DNA of 64,000 nucleotides from Mucilaginibacter ginsenosidivorans (lineage in GTDB: Bacteria > Bacteroidota > Bacteroidia > Sphingobacteriales > Sphingobacteriaceae). Shown piece by piece: positions 1 through 9,568 of this stretch; the stretch's first letter is position 1, and the number at the start of each line of letters is the position of its first letter. The translations under genes were made by a program, and so were the position numbers. The notes beneath the pieces were generated by a model, which was not told where the DNA came from, made no database searches, and worked only from the letters and a program-made list of their open reading frames with translations. Location of the stretch: positions 2,294,001-2,358,000 of the forward strand of contig NZ_CP042436.1 in the NCBI RefSeq assembly GCF_007971025.1. The letters run 5' to 3'.

Positions 1-533
1 CTTGCGCCAATAACCGTCGCGCCGCGCCTGGCGTCAAACTCCGCCGGACCAAAATCAGGCTTCCATTCCGGTTGTTTTATCTTCCTGGAAAAGCCCTCGT
101 ACTCGCCCGCGCGGATAACCGAAAGGTTGCTGCGGCTTTTATCGGGCTGGGCGTACTCATACAAATAGGCCGGTATCTTTAATTCTTTACCAACGCGCTC
201 CGCCAGCTGCGTTGCGTACTCCGCTGTTTCCTCCATGCTGATATTGCTGATGGGTATCAGCGGACAAACATCCGTAGCGCCCATGCGGGGGTGCTCGCCG
301 GTATGTTTGCTCATGTCTATCAGCTCGCCTGCCTTTTTTATAGCCAGGAACGCCGCTTCGATCACCTGTTCCGGTTCGCCCACAAAAGTTACCACCGTGC
401 GGTTGGTGGCCTTCCCCGGGTCCACGTTCAGCAAACGGACGCCTTCTACGGATTCCACCTCATCGGTTATCTGTTTGGTGATGTTCAGGTCGCGGCCTTC
501 GCTGAAGTTGGGTACGCATTCTATGAGTCGCAT
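1..533 (-). CDS. ftcD: Glutamate formimidoyltransferase, N-terminal part (cut by window edge)
   Basis: The 177 visible codons begin MRLIECVPNFSEGRD, the family's usual N-terminus, and contain HTGEHPRMGATDVCP, the conserved active-site region of glutamate formimidoyltransferase. The enzyme moves the formimino group of N-formiminoglutamate to tetrahydrofolate, the last step of the folate-dependent histidine degradation branch. The start is the ATG at 531-533. It is the last visible gene of the minus-strand hut operon, 99 bp downstream of hutI. The C-terminus lies outside the window, so a fused cyclodeaminase domain can be neither confirmed nor excluded. Confidence 0.93.
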   Translation of the reverse strand, partial: MRLIECVPNFSEGRDLNITKQITDEVESVEGVRLLNVDPGKATNRTVVTFVGEPEQVIEAAFLAIKKAGELIDMSKHTGEHPRMGATDVCPLIPISNISMEETAEYATQLAERVGKELKIPAYLYEYAQPDKSRSNLSVIRAGEYEGFSRKIKQPEWKPDFGPAEFDARRGATVIGA

Positions 534-535
534 CT

Positions 536-632
536 TAGTTAAATTTGAGATTTGAGATATGAGATTTGAGACAACACCGCTCACAGTTTAAAATAAATTC
601 GAAATTGAACATTCGACATTCGAAATAAAAGC
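536..632. repeat. Word-like intergenic repeat (TTTGAGAT words and ATTCGAnATT words)
   Basis: Between ftcD and hutI the sequence consists of three to four copies of a TTTGAGAT-like word followed by near-copies of ATTCGAnATT. It encodes nothing. Other intergenic gaps in this window have the same style of sequence built from different words. Confidence 0.6.
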
Positions 633-1856
633 TCATAATATTTCTCCTTTACGCCAAACCCTTGCGGGTTTCAATTTCCCCTGCTGATACAGTATTTGGC
701 GGTGATCCTTGCAGGGGTAGGCCTGCATGTCAGCCAGGCTGCCTTTTTGCAAAGTTCCGCGGTCATTCAAATTTAGTGCTTTTGCTGCGCGATAGGTTAG
801 TGCTGCAAATGTTTCTGCGGTGGTCAGTTTTTCATACGCGCCCAGGATGGATGCCTGCATCAGCAGGTCGCCCATAGGCGCCGAGCCGGGGTTCCAGTCG
901 CTGGCGATAGCCAGGCAGGCCCCCGCATCCAGTAAACGGCGTGCGGGGGCAAAACCTATACCCAAACCTAAGGATGCGCCTGGCAAAGCAACTGCAACCG
1001 TAACGGAAGCAACTAATCCTTTAATTTCTTTTTCTGTACTGGCCTCCAAATGATCGGCAGACACAGCGCCGGCTTTCACCGCCACCTCGCTGCCGCCGGG
1101 TGTAAACTGGTCGGCATGTACGGTTATATCAAAGCCCATTTGTTTGGCTACGCTGAGGTAGCAGGTGGAGTTTGATGCGTTGAAGGCGCTGTCTTCAATA
1201 AATATATCTACCCGGCCGGCCAGGTTTTCTTTTTTGATCTTCGGGAGCAAATTGTTCAGGATATGCTCCAGGTATTCGGACGCCGGTCCGCCAAAATCCT
1301 TTGGTAAAATATGCGCGGCAAGGCAAGTTGCTACCAGATCCGCCTGGCTGTTTTCAGCTGCGGCCCTGATCGCTCTTAACTGTTTTAACTCCTGTTCAAC
1401 ACTCAGCCCATAACCGCTTTTTACCTCGATGGTAGTTACCCCGTCTTTCAAATGGCGGTCAACTCTTTGCGCCAGTAAGTCAACTAATTGCTCCTGCGTG
1501 GCCCCCCTTGTTTGTGTTACCGAATCCCATATACCCCCGCCCGACCTGGCTATTTCCAAATAACTTTTGCCAGCAATTCGCATGGCATAATCTTTAGCCC
1601 GGTTGCCGGCAAAGCAGATATGCGTATGGCAATCGATAAAGCCGGGGAGCAGCACCTGGTCGCCCTCAACCTCTTCAGTCGTAGCTTTGGGGTGATCCTT
1701 ACGTAATTTTTCAAAATTCCCCACTTCAACAACCAGCCCATTTTCGGTCAATACCCCGCCGCTCGTAATGATCTGCAATTGATCATCCGCGATAGCGCCC
1801 TTCAGCGGTAAACCCGCTAAGGGCAGTATTTGGGTGAATGGACCGGTTAGTTTCAT
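633..1856 (-). CDS. hutI: Imidazolonepropionase
   Basis: This 407-aa protein is a metal-dependent amidohydrolase that hydrolyses 4-imidazolone-5-propionate to N-formiminoglutamate, the third step of histidine degradation. The metal-binding HxH pair is H77/H79 in PGFIDCHTHICFAGNR. GGGIWDSVTQTR and IEVKSGYGL, typical of HutI, follow. The length matches the family (about 400-420 aa). It is cytosolic, with no signal peptide. It lies downstream of hutU in the same minus-strand operon, but a 115-bp gap containing a 97-bp palindromic repeat separates the two and may reduce read-through. Confidence 0.96.
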   Translation of the reverse strand: MKLTGPFTQILPLAGLPLKGAIADDQLQIITSGGVLTENGLVVEVGNFEKLRKDHPKATTEEVEGDQVLLPGFIDCHTHICFAGNRAKDYAMRIAGKSYLEIARSGGGIWDSVTQTRGATQEQLVDLLAQRVDRHLKDGVTTIEVKSGYGLSVEQELKQLRAIRAAAENSQADLVATCLAAHILPKDFGGPASEYLEHILNNLLPKIKKENLAGRVDIFIEDSAFNASNSTCYLSVAKQMGFDITVHADQFTPGGSEVAVKAGAVSADHLEASTEKEIKGLVASVTVAVALPGASLGLGIGFAPARRLLDAGACLAIASDWNPGSAPMGDLLMQASILGAYEKLTTAETFAALTYRAAKALNLNDRGTLQKGSLADMQAYPCKDHRQILYQQGKLKPARVWRKGEIL

Positions 1857-1870
1857 TGTTTAATAAACTG

Positions 1871-1967
1871 TGTCATTTCGATGCGCAGCGAGAAATCTTG
1901 TACGATTGGCATAGTCCGCCGTGCATGTTGTACAAGATTTCTCTCTCGTTCCTCGTTCGAAATGACA
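1871..1967. repeat. 97-bp palindromic repeat, solo copy between hutU and hutI
   Basis: The unit starts TGTCATTTCGA and ends TCGAAATGACA, with inner arms GAGAAATCTTGTAC and GTACAAGATTTCTC. It is the same family as the units at 18139-18234 and 18670-19165. It sits inside the hut operon and as RNA would form a long hairpin. Confidence 0.85.
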
Positions 1968-1971
1968 TTTC

Positions 1972-3642
1972 TTATAGAGATAAATTAAACCTCTTTGCCG
2001 TTTCCTCCGCCTGCTCATAACCAGCATCCATGTGCCGGAATATGCCCATCGCGGGGTCATTATATAAAACTCTTTTTAAACATTCCGCTGCGCGATCGGT
2101 GCCATCGGCTACTACAACCATGCCCGCGTGCTGCGAATAACCCATACCCACGCCACCGCCATGATGGAACGATACCCAGGTTGCTCCGCCGGATGTGTTC
2201 GACATCAGGTTCAACAGCGGCCAGTCGGACACGGCATCTGAGCCGTCCTTCATCGATTCCGTTTCCCTATTGGGTGATGCTACCGAGCCGCAGTCCAAAT
2301 GGTCGCGACCGATAACTATCGGCGCTTTCACTTTGCCGGTCCGAACCAGGTCGTTAAATATCAGCCCGGCTTTTTCCCGCTCGCCCATGCCCAGCCAGCA
2401 GATACGTGCCGGCAAACCCTGGAAGGCGATGCGTTCTCTTGCTTTTTCGAGCCAGTTGAGCAGGTGTTTATTTTCGGGAAATGCCTCGGCCAGTGCCCTG
2501 TCAGTGGTATAGATGTCTTCCGGGTCGCCGGATAATGCTACCCAGCGGAACGGCCCCTTGCCCTCGCAAAACAGCGGGCGTATATATTCGGGTGTAAAGC
2601 CGGGGAAATTAAATGCATGGGGTTCGCCGCCCTGTTTGGCAAACTCGCGGATATTGTTGCCGTAGTCGAAAGTGATGGCCCCGCGTTTTTGCAGATCGAG
2701 CATGAAACCTACATGGCGCGCCATGCTTTTGAGCGAAAGGTCCTTATACTTTGCCGGATCGCTTTTACGCAGATCAGCGGCTTCTTCCAAAGTCAAGCCG
2801 TTAGGCATATAGCCGTTTATCGGATCATGCGCCGAAGTTTGGTCCGTCAGCATATCCGGGATAAAATTATCTTTCAGTAAATGCTCCAGCATATCACCGG
2901 CGTCGCTCACTAAACCAACGGATAATTCCTCGCCCTTTGCCATCGCCTCTTTTACCCAGCCAATGGCCTCGTCGTACGATTCCGTCATCCGGTCGATATA
3001 TTTGGTATCGACACGTTTCTGTATCCGCGAAGCATCCACGTCGGCTCCTAAAAATACGCCGCCTGCCATGGTTGCCGCCAATGGCTGAGCGCCACCCATT
3101 CCACCCAAACCGGCACTGACGATCAGTTTGCCCTTCAGATCATTATTAAAATGCTGGCGACCGCATTCCACAAAAGTTTCATAGGTGCCCTGCAAAATTC
3201 CCTGGGTACCTATGTATATCCAGCTGCCGGCTGTCATCTGCCCGAACATCATCAGGCCCTTTGCCCTTAATTCGTTAAAATGCTCCCAGGTTGCCCAGGC
3301 CGGTACCAGGTTACTGTTGGCCAATAGTACCCTTGGCGCCTGCGGGTGACTGCGGATAATACCCACCGGTTTACCCGATTGAACCAATAAAGAATGATCT
3401 TCATCCAGTTCCAACAGCAGTTCGATTATTTTTCTTAACGATTCCTGGTTGCGGGCCGCTTGTCCTATGCCGCCATATACCACCAGTTCGTCCGGGTTTT
3501 CGGCCACTTGTGCATCCAGGTTATTCAGCAACATGCGTAAAGGCGCTTCGGTGGTCCAGCTTTTGGCATGCAGTTGCGTACCCCGCGGAGCATGGTACAC
3601 CGGGTGGGCGGCGTAGGTTTTAATAAATTCCGAACTCGTCAT
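1972..3642 (-). CDS. hutU: Urocanate hydratase
   Basis: This is a 556-aa urocanase that hydrates urocanate to imidazolonepropionate using tightly bound NAD+. The glycine-rich [12 protein letters not shown] segment and the C-terminal stretch [15 protein letters not shown] are hallmarks of the family, and the length is typical. The start is the ATG at 3640-3642 ([14 protein letters not shown]). An upstream in-frame ATG would lie deep inside hutH and adds a non-homologous leader. The first 23 bp overlap the 3-prime end of hutH, which suggests translational coupling. Confidence 0.96.
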   Translation of the reverse strand: MTSSEFIKTYAAHPVYHAPRGTQLHAKSWTTEAPLRMLLNNLDAQVAENPDELVVYGGIGQAARNQESLRKIIELLLELDEDHSLLVQSGKPVGIIRSHPQAPRVLLANSNLVPAWATWEHFNELRAKGLMMFGQMTAGSWIYIGTQGILQGTYETFVECGRQHFNNDLKGKLIVSAGLGGMGGAQPLAATMAGGVFLGADVDASRIQKRVDTKYIDRMTESYDEAIGWVKEAMAKGEELSVGLVSDAGDMLEHLLKDNFIPDMLTDQTSAHDPINGYMPNGLTLEEAADLRKSDPAKYKDLSLKSMARHVGFMLDLQKRGAITFDYGNNIREFAKQGGEPHAFNFPGFTPEYIRPLFCEGKGPFRWVALSGDPEDIYTTDRALAEAFPENKHLLNWLEKARERIAFQGLPARICWLGMGEREKAGLIFNDLVRTGKVKAPIVIGRDHLDCGSVASPNRETESMKDGSDAVSDWPLLNLMSNTSGGATWVSFHHGGGVGMGYSQHAGMVVVADGTDRAAECLKRVLYNDPAMGIFRHMDAGYEQAEETAKRFNLSL

Positions 3643-5182
3643 CGTTATCCAGTTTAATATTGTTTTTGGCTGCTGCTTCATCGGCCAAAGCCAGCAGCGA
3701 ACCATCTTTTACTATGCCATGCAGCGCTTTAATGTCATCGGCGAATATCCTGTCCTCTTTAATAAAAGGCACATATTGCCGCACATAATCATGACAGGCC
3801 TCCATTACCGGCGTCGATCTTAGCGGTCGCCTGAAATCCATCGCCTGCGCAGCATAAAGCAGCTCTATGGCCTGTATATATTCCAAATTGTCCAGTACCT
3901 GGTGCAGCTTGCGCCCGCTTACCGAACCCATCGACACATGGTCCTCCTGCCCGAGCGAAGTCGGTACACTGTCGGCGCTGGCAGGGAAGCATAATGTTTT
4001 ATTTTCCGTCACCAAAGCGGCCGTAGTATATTGCGGTATCATCAAGCCCGAATTAAGTCCGGCATGTTCGGTGAGTAATTTGGGTAATCCATAACGCCCT
4101 TCGCTCATCAGGTAACAGCGGCGGTCGGCAATATTGCCTAACTCTGCTGTCGCGATGGCTGCATAATCCAATGGTATGGCCAAAGGTTGCCCATGGAAAT
4201 TTCCGCCGCTTATGGTGTCGTCGGCATCAAAAATGATGGGGTTATCGGTAACGGAATTTAGTTCTATCTCGGTCAGCTCCTTTAAATGAAGCCAGGCATT
4301 ACGCGATGCACCGTGTACCTGCGGCATGCAGCGCAGGGAATAGGGGTCCTGCACCCTGTCACAGTTGGCGTGCGAGTTCAATATCTCGGAATGATCGAGC
4401 AAATTGAAAAGCCTGTTGGCAACCAGTTTTGATCCCTTGTAAGGCCGGATCGTATGCAGCCTCGGGTCGAACGGTCTTGCTGACCCCATCAGTCCTTCTA
4501 AGGACATCGCCCCGGCCAGGTCGGCTAATTGCAGGGCGTTGTGCATGCGCTGCACCCCCTTTACGGCGAAGGACAGGATGAATTGCGTGCCGTTGATCAA
4601 TGCCAGGCCTTCTTTCGGGCCAAGTTTGACTGGCTCCAAACCGTACGATCTTAACATTTTAGCGGCAGGAACAGTTTTCCCTCTATCGCTTACTTCGCCA
4701 AAACCTATCAGCGGCAAAAACAGGTGTGCCAGCGGTGCCAGGTCCCCCGAGGCTCCTACCGAGCCTTTTTCAGGAACTGATGGAATAATATCATTGTCAA
4801 TATGCCATACAATCCGCTCCAGTGTTTCGATGGAAATTCCCGAATAGCCCTGCGCTAAAGCATGTACCTTGGTTATCAGCATCAGTTTGGCTATCTCCGC
4901 CGGTATGGGGTTGCCCACGCCAACGCTATGGCTTTTGAGCAAATTGTATTGCAGCGCACAGGTGTCCTCTTCGGGTATATGGGTATTGCACAGCGGGCCA
5001 AAACCGGTGTTAATTCCGTAAACCGGTATTTCGCGGGCAACTATCTTTTTTACAGCTTCCCACGAGGCTGCGATACGCCCCCGCGCTTCAGCGTTTATAA
5101 CACCTTTAACCTTGCCTGCTGCTATATCCAGGCAAAGCCCTGCCGACAAGCGGCCGGTACCGTAATTAAAGGTTTTGCTCAT
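3620..5182 (-). CDS. hutH: Histidine ammonia-lyase
   Basis: This 520-aa protein deaminates histidine to urocanate, the entry step of the pathway. The Ala-Ser-Gly triad that cyclises into the MIO electrophile is A144-S145-G146 in [22 protein letters not shown] near residue 55 is the family signature. Its 5-prime end overlaps the MarR-family gene by 17 bp and its 3-prime end overlaps hutU by 23 bp, so the regulator and the first two enzymes are probably translated from one coupled mRNA. Confidence 0.97.
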   Translation of the reverse strand: MSKTFNYGTGRLSAGLCLDIAAGKVKGVINAEARGRIAASWEAVKKIVAREIPVYGINTGFGPLCNTHIPEEDTCALQYNLLKSHSVGVGNPIPAEIAKLMLITKVHALAQGYSGISIETLERIVWHIDNDIIPSVPEKGSVGASGDLAPLAHLFLPLIGFGEVSDRGKTVPAAKMLRSYGLEPVKLGPKEGLALINGTQFILSFAVKGVQRMHNALQLADLAGAMSLEGLMGSARPFDPRLHTIRPYKGSKLVANRLFNLLDHSEILNSHANCDRVQDPYSLRCMPQVHGASRNAWLHLKELTEIELNSVTDNPIIFDADDTISGGNFHGQPLAIPLDYAAIATAELGNIADRRCYLMSEGRYGLPKLLTEHAGLNSGLMIPQYTTAALVTENKTLCFPASADSVPTSLGQEDHVSMGSVSGRKLHQVLDNLEYIQAIELLYAAQAMDFRRPLRSTPVMEACHDYVRQYVPFIKEDRIFADDIKALHGIVKDGSLLALADEAAAKNNIKLDNDDEFGIY

Positions 5183-5678
5183 GTTTCGACTGCTTTAACG
5201 TCAATTTTTCGCCTATCCTTTCGGACAAGGTAACCGCCCTGAACGATCTTTCGATCCCCGATAAAGCCGGCAGCAAGTGCCTGCTTTCCGGATCGGTATT
5301 TGCCAGTTCCTCCATTGCTTCTTTAACAGCATCCCACACCGGCAGTATTTGTTCTAATAAAGCCCTCCCGGCTTTGGTTAATTGTACCAGCTGGCGCCGG
5401 CCGTCGTCGCTGCTTGTGGTGGTCTTTAACAGCTTTTTATTTTTCAGGTTCGTTACCAGCTGACTTGCTGCCGGGTGCGAAACCCCGGTGATGTCGCTCA
5501 GCTCTTTTATCGAAAGCGAATCGTTTTGCGACAGCAAGTAAAAAACCGGGAACCAACTGGCGTCGAAAGGTATGCCCGCCGCCTGGTAGGTCTTGTTTAT
5601 CTCCGACAAAAATGCCTCGCTCAGCCGCCTCATCCGGCTGCCCAAAACCAGGTATCCAAGCTCCTCGTAAAAATTCAT
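5166..5678 (-). CDS. MarR-family transcriptional regulator heading the hut operon
   Basis: This is a 170-aa winged-helix protein. Residues about 50-110 hold the helix-turn-helix and wing (SIKELSDITGVSHPAASQLV, then DDGRRQLVQLTKAG, the usual MarR wing). It is the first gene of the minus-strand operon and overlaps hutH by 17 bp, so it is transcribed with its likely targets. A perfect 20-bp palindrome lies 8 bp upstream of its ATG and is the obvious candidate operator. Control by histidine or urocanate is inferred from context only. In proteobacteria hut genes are usually controlled by HutC (GntR family), so a MarR regulator here is a different solution. Confidence 0.9.
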   Translation of the reverse strand: MNFYEELGYLVLGSRMRRLSEAFLSEINKTYQAAGIPFDASWFPVFYLLSQNDSLSIKELSDITGVSHPAASQLVTNLKNKKLLKTTTSSDDGRRQLVQLTKAGRALLEQILPVWDAVKEAMEELANTDPESRHLLPALSGIERSFRAVTLSERIGEKLTLKQSKHEQNL

Positions 5679-5680
5679 GA

Positions 5681-5711
5681 TGCAAGTTATATAAGTGCTT
5701 ATATAATTGCA
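5681..5711 (-). promoter_or_regulatory. Putative MarR operator and promoter of the hut operon
   Basis: Positions 5687-5706 are a perfect inverted repeat: arms TTATATAAG and CTTATATAA around TG. They are flanked by TGCAAG on the left and TTGCA on the right, which nearly extend the symmetry. Read on the minus strand, a TTG at the upstream edge and TAACTTGC at the downstream edge resemble the -33 (TTG) and -7 (TAnnTTTG) elements of Bacteroidota, about 20 bp apart. A bound MarR dimer would then cover the promoter, consistent with autorepression. Confidence 0.6.
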
Positions 5712-5730
5712 AGGGTTTGGCTATTTTTTT

Positions 5731-5832
5731 GTTTGAACTAATCTTCATAAGATTTAAAGATTATGGGATGAATCATCTCTTACCGGGATATAAATCCTTT
5801 AATCCGTTTATCCTATAAATCTTAGTTCAAAC
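5731..5832. repeat. Imperfect inverted repeat in the 390-bp gap between marR and the SGNH gene
   Basis: GTTTGAACTAA at 5731-5741 is matched by TTAGTTCAAAC at 5822-5832. Between them are diverged copies of AAGATTTAAAGATTA-like and AAATCCTTTAATCCG-like words. The rest of the gap (5833-6096) shows no ORF or clear regulatory site. Confidence 0.6.
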
Positions 5833-6096
5833 AATTGGGCGTTACCCTGTGGGTCAGGCCCTCATTCATACTGCACAGGCCTTAAAGCAAAACCATGCAA
5901 CTGCAACTGCCACTTTCACCTAAGCTCCGGCCCATTGCTCAACTAATTTGGATTTTACATTTAAATGTCTATTTTAGAGCATCTTATTTTATTGCAATTT
6001 TCTACTGTTACCCCCTAATAGTGTGTAAGCCATTACTATAAAAGGTATTTAGGGACTTATTGTTACCGAATATTTCTGATCTTAAAATCAAAGTAT

Positions 6097-7119
6097 ATGC
6101 AAACACACGTGTCCGGCAAATCGGCCATTTTGGCTTTAGTTATCGTTGCCGTTTTTTTAGTTTCGTGGGAGTTGTTCCTGCGGCACAAAGGCGTAGTCGC
6201 CGATTTTGATGATGGTCCCGAGCTTTGGGCCCATGTCCGCGACCAGGCGTATCAACCCTCAGACAAAGCAGTAGTTTTTATCGGATCGTCGCGCATAAAA
6301 TACGATCTTGATATCGAAACATGGGAATCGTTGACCCACACCCATGCAGTACAATTGGCCATGGTGGCCTCTTCGCCACGGCATATCCTGACTAATCTTG
6401 CCGATGACCCCAAATTTAAAGGCAGGTTGGTTGTCGACGTTACGGAAGTCTTGTTTTTTAACAGGATGCGGGGTAACGATTACCCCGACGCAGGTATATC
6501 CTATTATAAAGGCATTACGCCCGCGCAACGTGCCAGTTTTTACCTTGACAGGCATATCGAAAACCGGCTGGCGTTCCTGAACGAGGGCCATTACGCGATC
6601 AATGCCATGCTGGGCGAAATGCACATACCCGACAGGCCGATGGTGTACCCGTTCCTTGATTTCCCGATGGGTTTTGACATCACAAGATATAACAGGCAAA
6701 ATGTAATGAATGACGATTTTATAGCCGATACCAACCAGCATAACCAGGTAAAAGCGATATGGGCATTATTGAGAATGGACCCCACGCCGCCAACTACCGG
6801 CAAACCGCTGGATACTATCATGAATTCGGTGGTGCGCGATGTGGCTAAGATCAAGGCAAGGGGAGGCGATGTGGTGTTTACACGAACCCCATCGAACGGG
6901 TTCTTTTTAGATGCCGAACACCACATGTATCCGAGAGAGGCGTACTGGGACAGGCTATTGAAGGAAACCGGCTGCCAGGGCTTTTATTACGCGGACGACC
7001 CGGTGACGGCCAAACTGGTATGCCCTGAATTATCTCACCTTACACCAAAGGATGCGGTAACCTATACTACCGCACTGGTAAGCCTATTAAAGCAGAACAA
7101 AGCCCTTGGGTTTCAATAA
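6097..7119 (+). CDS. SGNH/GDSL-like membrane-anchored protein, partner of the MBOAT gene
   Basis: This is a 340-aa protein with one N-terminal hydrophobic segment (residues about 9-24) and a large extracytoplasmic domain. FIGSSRIKYDLD (residues 61-72) resembles the GDSL nucleophile block, and SHLTPKDA near residue 313 resembles the C-terminal histidine block. It lies 52 bp upstream of an MBOAT acyltransferase. In other bacteria SGNH-like proteins pair with MBOAT proteins to acetylate exported polysaccharide, as AlgJ/AlgX do with AlgI. The substrate is unknown. The catalytic Asp-x-x-His looks like Glu-Leu-Ser-His, so activity is uncertain. Confidence 0.7.
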   Translation: MQTHVSGKSAILALVIVAVFLVSWELFLRHKGVVADFDDGPELWAHVRDQAYQPSDKAVVFIGSSRIKYDLDIETWESLTHTHAVQLAMVASSPRHILTNLADDPKFKGRLVVDVTEVLFFNRMRGNDYPDAGISYYKGITPAQRASFYLDRHIENRLAFLNEGHYAINAMLGEMHIPDRPMVYPFLDFPMGFDITRYNRQNVMNDDFIADTNQHNQVKAIWALLRMDPTPPTTGKPLDTIMNSVVRDVAKIKARGGDVVFTRTPSNGFFLDAEHHMYPREAYWDRLLKETGCQGFYYADDPVTAKLVCPELSHLTPKDAVTYTTALVSLLKQNKALGFQ

Positions 7120-7171
7120 TGCGAATTATGTTCAATCACAACACCTTTAAGCAATCTTAAACTATCAAACC

Positions 7172-8656
7172 ATGGTTTTCAATTCATACACCTTTGTCGC
7201 ATTCTTCATTGTTATGCTCATTTTGCATAACCTTCCCATATCGTGGAAGGCGAAGAAGATAAACCTGCTTGTAGCGAGTTACGTTTTTTATGCTGCATGG
7301 AACCCGCCTTTTATACTGCTGCTGTGGTTATCCACCGTGGTCGATTTTTTTGTAGGCCGCGCTTTATACACGCAGCCCAACAAGCATAAACGACGCCTGC
7401 TGCTGGTTATCAGTTTGATCGGCAACCTGGGTATGCTGTGCTTTTTCAAGTATGGCGGCTTTATACTGGAGAATTTTGTGCACCTCACAAATCTCCTTGG
7501 GTTCGATTATCACCCGGCAAAGCCAAATATTATCCTGCCTGCCGGTATCTCTTTTTACACCTTCACTACCCTTTGTTATACCATAGATATGTATAAGAAG
7601 GAAAGTAAGCCGGTAAAATCCCTGCTGGATTTTTCCCTGTTCGTTACCTTTTTCCCGCACCTGGTTGCCGGGCCTATCGTTCGCCCGCCGCAGCTGGTAC
7701 CGCAATTCGAAACAGAACACAAGGCGACAAAAGATCAATTACTTAATGGCCTTTTGCTGCTTACGCTTGGCCTGTTTATGAAGGTGGTTTGTGCCGATAC
7801 CCTGCTTGCCGCAACATCGGATATGATATTCAGTTCGCCGGGAAATATGGGGCCGCTGGACGCCTGGGCGGGGGTGCTGGCATTCTCGGGACAGATATTT
7901 TTTGATTTTGCCGGCTATTCTACTTCTGCCATCGGCGTAGCCATGTGTTTGGGATTTATTTTACCGCAAAACTTCCTGTACCCTTACGCAGCCATCGGCT
8001 TTTCCGATTTCTGGCGCAGGTGGCATATTACGCTTTCTTCGTGGCTGCGCGATTACCTGTATATTCCTTTGGGCGGTAACCGCGAGGGTAAATTCAGGAC
8101 CTATATTAACGTCATGATCACTATGCTGATCGGCGGTCTGTGGCATGGCGCTAACTGGACCTTTGTAGCCTGGGGTGGTTTACACGGTTTGTATTTGTGG
8201 GTCGAAAAAGCGATCAAAGACAGCCGTGCCCGGATATCCGGCAATCCCGACGGAGATATACCTGCGCCCGTAATTATACAGGCATCATTTGCTCCCATGC
8301 GCCCCGCCAAAACTTCCGGCGGCTTTATTTACGCATTTTTTACGTTCCTGCTTATATGCGTTACCTGGGTGTTTTTCCGCTCGGCTACGTTTACCGGCGC
8401 ATGGCGCCTGCTACATTCTATGCTCGGCCAGGCGCCGCCATCCGGTCCGCCCATACTTACTACCGCCGACGTGGTTAAAGTTGGCATCGTTATCACCCTT
8501 ATGCTGGCATTCCACTGGTACATGCGCAATACCACCGTATTAAAAACGGCATCAAAAATGCCGTGGTGGTTAACAGGTGTGGTTTGGTCGTTTTTGATCA
8601 TCATGATCGTACTAAGCCAGCAAACCGGGAAGGCATTTATTTATTTCCAGTTTTAA
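7172..8656 (+). CDS. MBOAT-family membrane O-acyltransferase (AlgI-like)
   Basis: This is a 494-aa polytopic membrane protein of the AlgI/DltB type. FWRRWHITLSSWLRDYLYIPLGG, the strongest MBOAT signature, is near residue 283. MLIGGLWHGANWTFVAWGG near residue 317 carries the invariant catalytic histidine (WHGANW). The family transfers acyl groups, usually acetyl, across the inner membrane to cell-envelope or exopolysaccharide acceptors. The upstream SGNH-like gene is in the same orientation with 52 bp between, so the two probably form a bicistronic unit. No polysaccharide synthase is next to it, so the acceptor cannot be named. Confidence 0.93.
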   Translation: MVFNSYTFVAFFIVMLILHNLPISWKAKKINLLVASYVFYAAWNPPFILLLWLSTVVDFFVGRALYTQPNKHKRRLLLVISLIGNLGMLCFFKYGGFILENFVHLTNLLGFDYHPAKPNIILPAGISFYTFTTLCYTIDMYKKESKPVKSLLDFSLFVTFFPHLVAGPIVRPPQLVPQFETEHKATKDQLLNGLLLLTLGLFMKVVCADTLLAATSDMIFSSPGNMGPLDAWAGVLAFSGQIFFDFAGYSTSAIGVAMCLGFILPQNFLYPYAAIGFSDFWRRWHITLSSWLRDYLYIPLGGNREGKFRTYINVMITMLIGGLWHGANWTFVAWGGLHGLYLWVEKAIKDSRARISGNPDGDIPAPVIIQASFAPMRPAKTSGGFIYAFFTFLLICVTWVFFRSATFTGAWRLLHSMLGQAPPSGPPILTTADVVKVGIVITLMLAFHWYMRNTTVLKTASKMPWWLTGVVWSFLIIMIVLSQQTGKAFIYFQF

Positions 8657-8671
8657 GACATCGATCCATTT

Positions 8672-8751
8672 AGTCATCCTGAACGGAGTGAAGGATATTA
8701 TACGAGGTACATTTGGCTTCTATAAGATCTTTCATTTCGCCTGGGTGACAC
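8672..8751. repeat. Degenerate palindromic repeat downstream of the MBOAT gene
   Basis: GTCATCCTGAACGGAGTGAAGGAT on the left is mirrored by ATCTTTCATTTCGCCTGGGTGAC on the right. The layout resembles the 97-bp family, but sequence similarity to it is weak. It lies between convergent genes and may act as a terminator. Confidence 0.55.
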
Positions 8752-8800
8752 AGTTTAATTTTGAACGTTCCTGCTTGTCAGTGGATTAAATTGACAGACA

Positions 8801-9568
8801 TCACACCTCAAAAGCTTCCCTGATCACATTTAAATAGGATGGGCCGGTGACCACCCGTGTGAAGTCTTTGTTGTTCAGTACGAGTGTATAGCGGTTGTTG
8901 GAGTACTTGTGTATCTCGGCTATCTTTTGCTTGTTGACGATATAGGATTTTTGTACACGTATAAAATCGCCGGATAGTTTTTCTTCCAGCACGGCCAGCA
9001 TGTGATCGCAAAAAAGCTTTTCACCGTTTGCGGTGTGCACAAAAGTGTATTTGTCGTAGGCCTCGAAATAGACGATATCCGATAACTGCACCAACGTAAA
9101 TTTGGTGCCTTTTTTTACCGAAAGTGTGCTGGTCTCTTTTTGCGGTCGCAAGCCGTTAAATAACGACTCAAAATTGTTCCAAACCGGGTTTGCGCCGCCT
9201 CCCCCGGTAAAATGCTGCAGTTTTGCAAGCGCCTTCGCTATCCTGTCCTCTTTTAACGGCTTTAACAAATAATCAACCGAAAGCGCATCAAAGGCTTTAA
9301 TGGCATATTCATCATAAGCCGTGGTGAATATCACGAAGGGTTTATAGTCCAGCTGCTTCAGCACCTCGAGCCCCAGCATATCGGGCAACTGTATATCCAG
9401 GAAAACCACATCGGGTCGTAGTTTATTAATGACAGCGATAGCCGAACTGCCGTTATCGGCCTCACCCGAAATATGGATAAGCCCGCGGTGCCCGGCCAAA
9501 AGCTCGTGTAACAGGCGCCTTGCAGGGGGCTCGTCATCCACTATCACCGCTTTAAAAAGGCTAAGCAT
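8801..9568 (-). CDS. LytTR-family response regulator
   Basis: This is a 255-aa protein with a receiver domain (residues 5-120) and a C-terminal LytTR DNA-binding domain (about 150-252). The receiver has the acidic pair D11/D12, phospho-acceptor D58 in VVFLDIQLPD and K103 in LLKPL. The LytTR part contains VQLSDIVYFEAYDKYTFVHT and ends in the usual RVHKS-like block (IRVQKSYIVN). It overlaps the upstream histidine kinase by 8 bp, so the two are cotranscribed and coupled. The target promoters are not visible here. Confidence 0.93.
   Translation of the reverse strand: MLSLFKAVIVDDEPPARRLLHELLAGHRGLIHISGEADNGSSAIAVINKLRPDVVFLDIQLPDMLGLEVLKQLDYKPFVIFTTAYDEYAIKAFDALSVDYLLKPLKEDRIAKALAKLQHFTGGGGANPVWNNFESLFNGLRPQKETSTLSVKKGTKFTLVQLSDIVYFEAYDKYTFVHTANGEKLFCDHMLAVLEEKLSGDFIRVQKSYIVNKQKIAEIHKYSNNRYTLVLNNKDFTRVVTGPSYLNVIREAFEV

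Noticed and set aside
3643..3705. Earlier in-frame start of hutU
   Set aside because: It would lie deeper inside hutH and adds 21 residues ([12 protein letters not shown]...) without similarity to urocanases.
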